Translations under genes and position numbers: made by a program
The notes under the pieces: model-generated
Told to the model about the DNA's origin: nothing
The model's input: the letters and a program-made list of their open reading frames with translations, nothing else
The model's database searches: none
From: NIOZ-UU35 sp964344175
Lineage (GTDB): Bacteria > Chloroflexota > Anaerolineae > Anaerolineales > UBA11858
DNA: 64,000 bases
NCBI GenBank assembly: GCA_964344175.1
Contig: CAYFMI010000001.1
Coordinates: 54,688-118,687, forward strand
Direction of reading: 5' to 3'
Part shown: one piece after another, positions 59,289 through 64,000 of the stretch
How the letters are laid out: every line of letters starts with the position of its first letter
Position numbering within the stretch: position 1 is the first letter of the stretch

Positions 59289-60708
59289 ACTGCGCCCGGC
59301 ACTCATTATTACCCGCCGCGAGATTCGCGATCAATTCCGCGACTGGCGCATCTTGCTGCCCATTCTGGTGCTGACGCTCTTCTTCCCCGGCCTGATGAAT
59401 TTCACCGCTCGCGAGGCGGTTAGTTTCGTAGAGGAATATGGTGCGCCCATCATTGGCGACCGGCTCATCCCGTTCTTGCTCATGGTGGTGGGCTTCTTCC
59501 CAATCTCAGTTTCGCTGGTCATCGCCCTGGAGAGTTTCGTCGGCGAAAAAGAACGCCGCAGCATCGAGCCATTGCTCTCCAGCCCATTGACTGATTTGCA
59601 ACTCTACTTTGGCAAACTGTTGGCGGTGATGCTGCCTCCATTGCTGGCTAGTTATTTAGGCATCATTGTGTACCTGGCTGGCGTGTACCGGCAAGTCGGC
59701 TGGCTGCCCGATCCCATATTGCTGGTGCAGGTAGTGGCCCTAACCACCGTGCAAACACTGCTAATGGTCAGCGGCGCGGTGGTGATCTCGTCTCAGGCCA
59801 CCTCGGCACGGGCCGCCAATTTGCTGGCATCCTTTATTATTGTGCCAATGGCAATGTTGTTGGTCGGTGAAAGCATGATTATGTTCTGGGCACGTTACAA
59901 CGTACTCTGGTGGGCGATCTTTGGGCAAATTTTAATTGCCGGGCTGCTGATCCGCACCGGGATTGCCTACTTCAATCGGGAAGAGTTATTGGGACGCGAG
60001 TTGGATATGCTTAACCTAAAGTGGAGTTGGCGCGTGTTTTGGAAGACCTTCACCGGGGAAACCGGCTCGCTAACTCAGTGGTGGCAGCAAGAAATCAAGC
60101 GCACCCTGGCGAGTGTGAAGCTACCGCTAATATTGGCGTTCTTCTCTTTGCTGGGCGGCGCATTAATTGGCGCGCAACAAGCCAATGTCTTTATCTTGCC
60201 GTCAGGCCTCATGAACCTCGACAACCTGCAAGATGGCTTTGTGCAAGGCGTTGAAGGCTTCGAGGCGCTGCGTTTTTTCTCCATCAAGAGCATTCCCCTG
60301 GTATGGATGCATAACTTACGCGTCATTTTGCTCGCCACCGGGCTGGGCATTTTTTCCTTTGGCGTGATGGGCTTAATTGTGCTCATGCTGCCGTTTATCA
60401 TCATCGGCTATTTTACAGTCACGGCTGCCCGTGCAGGTCTCCCTCCGGGGCTATTCCTGGGGGCCTTCATCCTCCCGCACGGCATATTAGAAATTCCGGC
60501 AATCACCCTGGCAGGGGCCGCCATTCTCCGTTTGGGTGCAACGTTATCTACACCGGCACGCGGCCGCACAATCGGTGAGGCGTTGCTTCAATCGTTGGCC
60601 GAATGGGCAAAAGTAATCCTATTACTTGTGGCCCCGCTCTTATTGGGCGCGGCCATCCTGGAAATCTTCATCACTCCTGAGGTCGTGCTGCGCGTCTTCG
60701 GACAATGA
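59278..60708 (+). CDS. ABC-2-type exporter permease
   Basis: 476 residues, about 12 hydrophobic segments with a large loop; starts MWTRLRPALIITRREIRDQFRDW, typical of ABC-2 permeases, and EREKRSIEPLLSSPLTD-like segment (EKERRSIEPLLSSPL). ATG 59278 overlaps the ATPase gene by 11 bases. A long C-terminal half with ALRFFSIKSIPLVWMHNLRV resembles stage II sporulation M-type membrane proteins, so a fused SpoIIM-like part may be present. Exported substrate unknown. Closed by the terminator cassette. Confidence 0.88.
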   Translation: MWTRLRPALIITRREIRDQFRDWRILLPILVLTLFFPGLMNFTAREAVSFVEEYGAPIIGDRLIPFLLMVVGFFPISVSLVIALESFVGEKERRSIEPLLSSPLTDLQLYFGKLLAVMLPPLLASYLGIIVYLAGVYRQVGWLPDPILLVQVVALTTVQTLLMVSGAVVISSQATSARAANLLASFIIVPMAMLLVGESMIMFWARYNVLWWAIFGQILIAGLLIRTGIAYFNREELLGRELDMLNLKWSWRVFWKTFTGETGSLTQWWQQEIKRTLASVKLPLILAFFSLLGGALIGAQQANVFILPSGLMNLDNLQDGFVQGVEGFEALRFFSIKSIPLVWMHNLRVILLATGLGIFSFGVMGLIVLMLPFIIIGYFTVTAARAGLPPGLFLGAFILPHGILEIPAITLAGAAILRLGATLSTPARGRTIGEALLQSLAEWAKVILLLVAPLLLGAAILEIFITPEVVLRVFGQ

Positions 60709-60752
60709 AGAACCCCGCCGCAAGCGGAGCGGTATTCTAGTTTTTTCCGCAT
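60705..60752 (+). terminator. Terminator cassette, copy 2
   Basis: Begins at the permease stop (CAATGAAGAACCCC), stem CCGC-CGC/GCGG-GCGG around AA, then TATTCTAGTTTTTTCCGCAT. Same block in inverse as at 309-356, with shared AATGAAGA, ATACCGC and TTTTTCCGCAT. Confidence 0.75.
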
Positions 60753-60888
60753 AAATCGCTGATAGCCCTTATGCACTCAAATGCGGCAATTTTTCTTATG
60801 CTATAAAATACAAAATACGCGCGCGTCTACATCATCAAACACAAGCGATTAGAAAAGAGGTCGGGCTGAAGCAATCAGCCTCAATACA

Positions 60889-61644
60889 ATGGCGAAAGTT
60901 ATCATTTTAGGTTCAGCGAACTCGATAGCCGATGAGCAACACGAAAATGCCCATTTGGCTATTCAAGGGTCACAAGATTTTATCCTTGTGGATTGTGCAG
61001 GCAATCCAATTGTGCGCCTGAAACAGGCCGGTCTGAATTTCGAGCGCTTGTCAAGCTTAATTCTCACCCATTTTCACCCCGATCATGTTTCTGGCGTCCC
61101 CTTGTTGTTGATGAACATGTGGCTGCTGGGACGGCAACGGCCCTTGAAAATCTATGGGCTGGAGCACACGGTGACACGCACCGAAGCGCTCATGGAAGCA
61201 TTTGGCTGGTCGCAGTGGCCTGGATTCTTCCCGGTGACCTTCCACACGGTACCGGCCGAGAAAATGACCCTGGTCCTCGAAAACGATGAGTTTCGCGTCT
61301 TTTCATCCCCCGTTGAACATCTCATCCCCACCATCGGGCTGCGCGTCGAAAACCTTCTCGCCGGTACCGCGCTGGCCTATTCCTGCGATACTCAACCCTG
61401 CGCCGCCGTCGAAGAATTATCCGCCAATGCCGCTGTCTTTCTCCACGAAGCCACCGGGCAAGCGCCGGGGCATTCATCGGCGTTTCAAGCCGGTGAAGTC
61501 GCCCAACGCGCCGGCGCCCAATCCTTGTATTTAATTCACTACAATGTTCGGGACCCAGACCTTCAACAACTTGTTCTTGAAGCGCAGCAAGCCTACTCTA
61601 AGCGCGTCGCGCTGGTCGAAGATTTTATGGAAATTTTGTTTTAA
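60889..61644 (+). CDS. Metallo-beta-lactamase-fold hydrolase (RNase Z-like)
   Basis: 251 residues. Metal-binding THFHPDHVSGVPLL gives HxHxDH; FLHEATG and YLIHYNVRD hold later metal ligands. Fold and length fit RNase Z or arylsulfatase-type phosphodiesterases, which also includes tRNA 3' processing; the flexible exosite arm is short, so its RNase role is not certain. Own transcription unit after the ABC genes. Confidence 0.88.
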   Translation: MAKVIILGSANSIADEQHENAHLAIQGSQDFILVDCAGNPIVRLKQAGLNFERLSSLILTHFHPDHVSGVPLLLMNMWLLGRQRPLKIYGLEHTVTRTEALMEAFGWSQWPGFFPVTFHTVPAEKMTLVLENDEFRVFSSPVEHLIPTIGLRVENLLAGTALAYSCDTQPCAAVEELSANAAVFLHEATGQAPGHSSAFQAGEVAQRAGAQSLYLIHYNVRDPDLQQLVLEAQQAYSKRVALVEDFMEILF

Positions 61645-61656
61645 GGGGGAATGCGC

Positions 61657-62169
61657 CTACCAACCCGACAAGAAAGGCAGCCATTCTTCATTGTTGGAAA
61701 TATACTTCCCAAAAATATACTGTGCCGACGATGAAGGCTCATGGGGTTGATGCAACAACCGCATGCCCGCCTGCTCAGCCGTGCGCCCCCCCTTGCGGTG
61801 ATTGCAGGACGCACAAGCGGTGATCAGGTTCTCCCAAGAGTGATCGCCCCCCAAGCGGCGCGGGATCACATGATCGACGGTCAGGTTTTTCTTGTGTTGC
61901 CCGCAATACTGGCAAGTGTAGTCATCTCGGCGAAAAATTTCGCGTTTATTCAATTTCACTTGCGGGCGGGGGCGTTTAATCATCATCCCTAAACGAATAA
62001 TCGAAGGTCTGGGGAATGCTTGCGAGACCGATTGGATCACGCCGCGCCCATTAAGCACTAGACTGGCTTTTCCAGTTAGCATCAGGACAATGGCTCGTTT
62101 GGTTGAGCACACATTGATGGGCGCGAAATTGGCGTTCAACACCAATACCGGTTCATGCAAATTTTTCAT
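61657..62169 (-). CDS. HNH endonuclease
   Basis: 170 residues. HNH motif: CQYCGQHKKNLTVDHVIPRRLGGDHSWENLITACASCNHRKGGRT with two CxxC zinc pairs and the His-Asn/His core. N-terminal half (VLVLNANFAPINVCSTKRAIVLMLTGKASLVL) is typical of the McrA-like single HNH proteins common in bacterial genomes. Function is not known and no restriction partner is adjacent. Confidence 0.92.
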   Translation of the reverse strand: MKNLHEPVLVLNANFAPINVCSTKRAIVLMLTGKASLVLNGRGVIQSVSQAFPRPSIIRLGMMIKRPRPQVKLNKREIFRRDDYTCQYCGQHKKNLTVDHVIPRRLGGDHSWENLITACASCNHRKGGRTAEQAGMRLLHQPHEPSSSAQYIFGKYISNNEEWLPFLSGW

Positions 62170-62256
62170 CAGTCTCTGCTTTCGGGCAAATAGGTTCCCG
62201 GGTGGAGCATTAGGCAGAATTATAGCACGGGTCTGTCAAGCGCTTAAGGTTCTTTG

Positions 62257-62748
62257 ATGCATGATCTTCCCTCCTTATCCGGCAGTTATGCCTTGTTTTT
62301 ATGGCTACCAAAAAACACCCGCATCCGCGTCGGCGCATCCGGCGAAGCGCAATTTTCAGCGGGATACTATATATATTTAGGGAGCGGGCGCGGCCCCGGC
62401 GGTGTGCGGGCGCGGCTGGGCCGTCATCTGCGCGGGGGCACAAAAATGCACTGGCACATTGATTATTTGCGCGCCGTTGCGCAAATCAGCGCCTATGCCT
62501 ATCTCATCGATGAAGCTATGGGAACAATCGAAAATCCGGTGGAGTGCCTGTGGGCGCAGGTATTGGCAAAACACCCCCATTACAGCGTCCCGTTCACAGG
62601 CTTTGGGGCCAGCGACTGCCGTTCGGGCTGCCCGGCGCATTTACTCAAATGGGTGCAGAGATCCCCTGTCGGCATGGGGGCCTTCCGGAAACTGCTGGCT
62701 GCGGCCCTCCCCTGCCCTCCAGCATTTGTTCGCCTAGAGACGCTTTAA
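62257..62748 (+). CDS. DUF123 GIY-YIG-like protein
   Basis: 163 residues. SGSYALFLWLPKNTRIRVG with AGYYIYLGSGRGPGGVRARLGRHLRG is the DUF123 pattern, a distant relative of GIY-YIG nucleases; KMHWHIDYL and FGASDCRSGCPAHL follow. It may be a nuclease or nucleic-acid binder. ATG 62257 chosen (TTG 62254 also in frame). Single gene. Confidence 0.85.
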   Translation: MHDLPSLSGSYALFLWLPKNTRIRVGASGEAQFSAGYYIYLGSGRGPGGVRARLGRHLRGGTKMHWHIDYLRAVAQISAYAYLIDEAMGTIENPVECLWAQVLAKHPHYSVPFTGFGASDCRSGCPAHLLKWVQRSPVGMGAFRKLLAAALPCPPAFVRLETL

Positions 62749-62790
62749 CTCAAGGTTGCTGTGTACGCATTGATAACTACATTCTGAATT

Positions 62791-63168
62791 TTAGGGCATG
62801 GGATGCGCGTCAAAAAATTCCCAAATCACCTGTGATGCCGTAATGGTGTTGGTAGGGAGGTCGGAGCCTGCTCTTGCTTTTTGCCCTTCGGGCCAGGCAT
62901 GCCCGCCGCCGATGATGGAATATAACTCCGCATTTCCCGTCCCCCCATGAAAAACCAACACAACCGGAACCGGCTTGCTCCAATCCATGGAAGCCGGAGT
63001 GTACAGAATATAGCTGCGGCTGATGTTGTCGTGGTCGATACAATGGGAGGATTCCCCCGAAGATAGAGGCTGCGATACCGTAGGCGTTAACCCAGAAGTG
63101 CGCCCGCAAGCCAAAATAGCCAATAAAAGAATACTCAATACCTTGAGCGGGTTTTCATTTTTTGGCAT
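62791..63168 (-). pseudogene. Internally deleted PHB-depolymerase-like esterase
   Basis: 125 residues from ATG 63168. Lipoprotein signal LAILACG, then the start of an esterase domain (YILYTPASMDWSKPVPVVLVFHGGTGNAE), but this jumps straight to the C-terminal catalytic-His region (LYSIIGGGHAWPEGQ, IWEFFDAHP). The usual ~180 residues with the GxSxG nucleophile and the Asp are missing. The frame is open, so it might still be expressed, but the triad is incomplete. A recent deletion between short direct repeats is likely. Confidence 0.8.
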
Positions 63169-63333
63169 CTGAAATCTGCAAATTTGTTTCAACGTATAGC
63201 CTGGCGGGGTATGTGCTGCCAGATGCGTTCAAACCTGAACAACGTTTGCTCGAAACTCATTTTAATAAGTCGCGCCGCGCACTCCAAGGGGAATCCGGGG
63301 CACAGATGAAATAGGATTGGATGGCTTATAAGA

Positions 63334-64000
63334 TCATTTACTCACTAATGTCTGAAAGCGCGGATTTCCTCTCAAACTCTCCAAATCGGGGTCTTGGCGC
63401 GCCCATGTTTTAGAGGATTGTCCGCTTTCAAAAGCAATTTCCAAAAGATCAAGCGCAGTTTCATCATTGCCGCATAGAGCTTCAAAGCACGCCCGATTGT
63501 ATTCGCTATCATTTTCTGCAAATGCGCGAGCGAGTTCTTCATGCTGGCCGGCCTCAGAATCTTTGCCTGTTTTCACTAATAAGCCAAATAATGACATTCT
63601 CGCTAAACCATAATCAGGTAGCAATTCAACCGCCTTCCTATAATCACGGAGAGCTGGCTCAATTTCATCTTTCGTTTGATATACGAGACCGCGCATTCTA
63701 TAACATCGCCCAAAATTAGAATCTAAATCTATCGCATTAGAAAAAATGTGAATGGCATCATCGTATTTGCTCATATCAAAATATAGTTGACCCAAATTCA
63801 AATGAGGATATTCAAGTCCCGGATTGTGTTCGATGGCTTTCCGATACGCCGCTTCCGCTTCTTCGTATCGCTCCAATTTTTCATGCAACAGTAAGCCCAA
63901 ATTGGAGTAGGCCGTGGCGTCCGCCGGATTGTGTTCGATGGCTTTCCGATACGCCGCTTCCGCTTCTTCGTAGCGCTTGAAATGTTCATCCGACAATAGA
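63334..64000 (-). CDS. TPR-repeat protein, N-terminus off the window
   Basis: At least 222 residues in the window. Repeats of about 34-35 residues, each with the AYRKAIEHNP and YSNLGLLL/YPHLNLGQLY pattern, followed by YRMRGLVYQ and NRACFEALCGNDETALDLLEIAFESG at the C-terminus, typical of tetratricopeptide solenoids that bind other proteins. The frame is open to the window edge (LLSDEHFKRYEEAEAAYRK repeats LLLHEKLERYEEAEAAYRK), so the true start is outside. Confidence 0.9.
   Translation of the reverse strand, partial: LLSDEHFKRYEEAEAAYRKAIEHNPADATAYSNLGLLLHEKLERYEEAEAAYRKAIEHNPGLEYPHLNLGQLYFDMSKYDDAIHIFSNAIDLDSNFGRCYRMRGLVYQTKDEIEPALRDYRKAVELLPDYGLARMSLFGLLVKTGKDSEAGQHEELARAFAENDSEYNRACFEALCGNDETALDLLEIAFESGQSSKTWARQDPDLESLRGNPRFQTLVSK
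63819..63972 (-). repeat. 49-base perfect direct repeat inside the TPR gene
   Basis: CCGGATTGTGTTCGATGGCT and the following bases are identical at 63819-63867 and 63924-63972, 105 bases apart (35 codons). Marks a recent duplication of one TPR unit; the repeated protein segment is YEEAEAAYRKAIEHNP. Confidence 0.9.

Noticed and set aside
1..64000. tRNA, rRNA and CRISPR arrays
   Set aside because: I looked in the spacers for tRNA T-arms, regular repeats with spacers and rRNA-like stretches and found none; a computed search could still find a tRNA.

Overview
The window looks like a chromosomal segment of an anaerobic or microaerobic Chloroflexota bacterium, most likely class Anaerolineae. This is inferred from gene content, not from a marker search: a bacterial CODH/ACS (Wood-Ljungdahl carbonyl branch) cluster, DUF2089/DUF4097 envelope-stress genes, LysM/M23 lipoproteins, PPDK_N orphan and GreA/LysS/UvrC/FtsK housekeeping genes, with moderate G+C. 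I found no rRNA, tRNA or CRISPR array.

Layout. 1-6.7 kb: start of a PRPP synthetase gene, a lipoprotein, a UGA-containing deiodinase-like selenoprotein gene, a lipid operon (PlsC, diacylglycerol kinase, cyclophilin), an exonuclease/thiamine-binding pair and a lone ParA ATPase. 6.7-22.6 kb (minus strand): CODH/ACS locus. In transcription order it holds an HMA-fold protein without CxxC, CODH (acsA), an in-frame fusion of acetyl-CoA synthase with the small corrinoid protein subunit (acsB-acsD), acsC, the corrinoid activator acsV and the methyltransferase acsE. After a strong terminator come malic enzyme and a TrxR-like flavoprotein, then a third unit with DUF3786, two CooC nickel ATPases and MsrA. 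A palindrome and a terminator-like hairpin precede the first gene.

23.1-27.7 kb (plus): a redox island with an ECF sigma factor, a zinc-finger anti-sigma, a two-domain thioredoxin-fold protein whose second active site is UPHC (in-frame UGA), glutaredoxin, a NifX-like His-rich protein, tandem TlpA-like thioredoxins and OsmC. The sigma gene and the redox operon carry the same upstream motif (TGTAACC, 15-16 nt, CATCTAA). 28-31.3 kb: HIRAN protein, nitrilase, Ddn-like protein and MFS exporter. 31.4-34.6 kb: DUF2089/DUF4097 operon whose members share one C- or N-terminal helical module, plus a decayed member next to a small inverted-repeat element. 34.9-41 kb: four tandem M23 lipoproteins. 41-64 kb: LOG protein, UvrC, response regulator, glutaredoxin, DnaN, PPDK_N protein, deoxynucleoside kinase, LysS, GreA, PIG-L deacetylase, nickel superoxide dismutase with its maturation peptidase, EamA transporter, FtsK, CDP-alcohol transferase, Lgt, an ABC exporter, metallo-hydrolase, HNH nuclease, DUF123 protein, an internally deleted esterase and a TPR protein cut by the window edge.

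The themes fit together: oxygen-sensitive nickel and corrinoid enzymes sit beside thiol-redox and oxygen-defence genes (two selenoproteins, MsrA, OsmC, Ni-SOD), and nickel supply (two CooC, Ni-SOD) is a shared need. The most notable items are two selenoprotein genes, each with a hairpin right after the UGA whose loop starts CGUG, the acsB-acsD fusion, the shared ECF-like promoter motif, and two families of small inverted-repeat elements.
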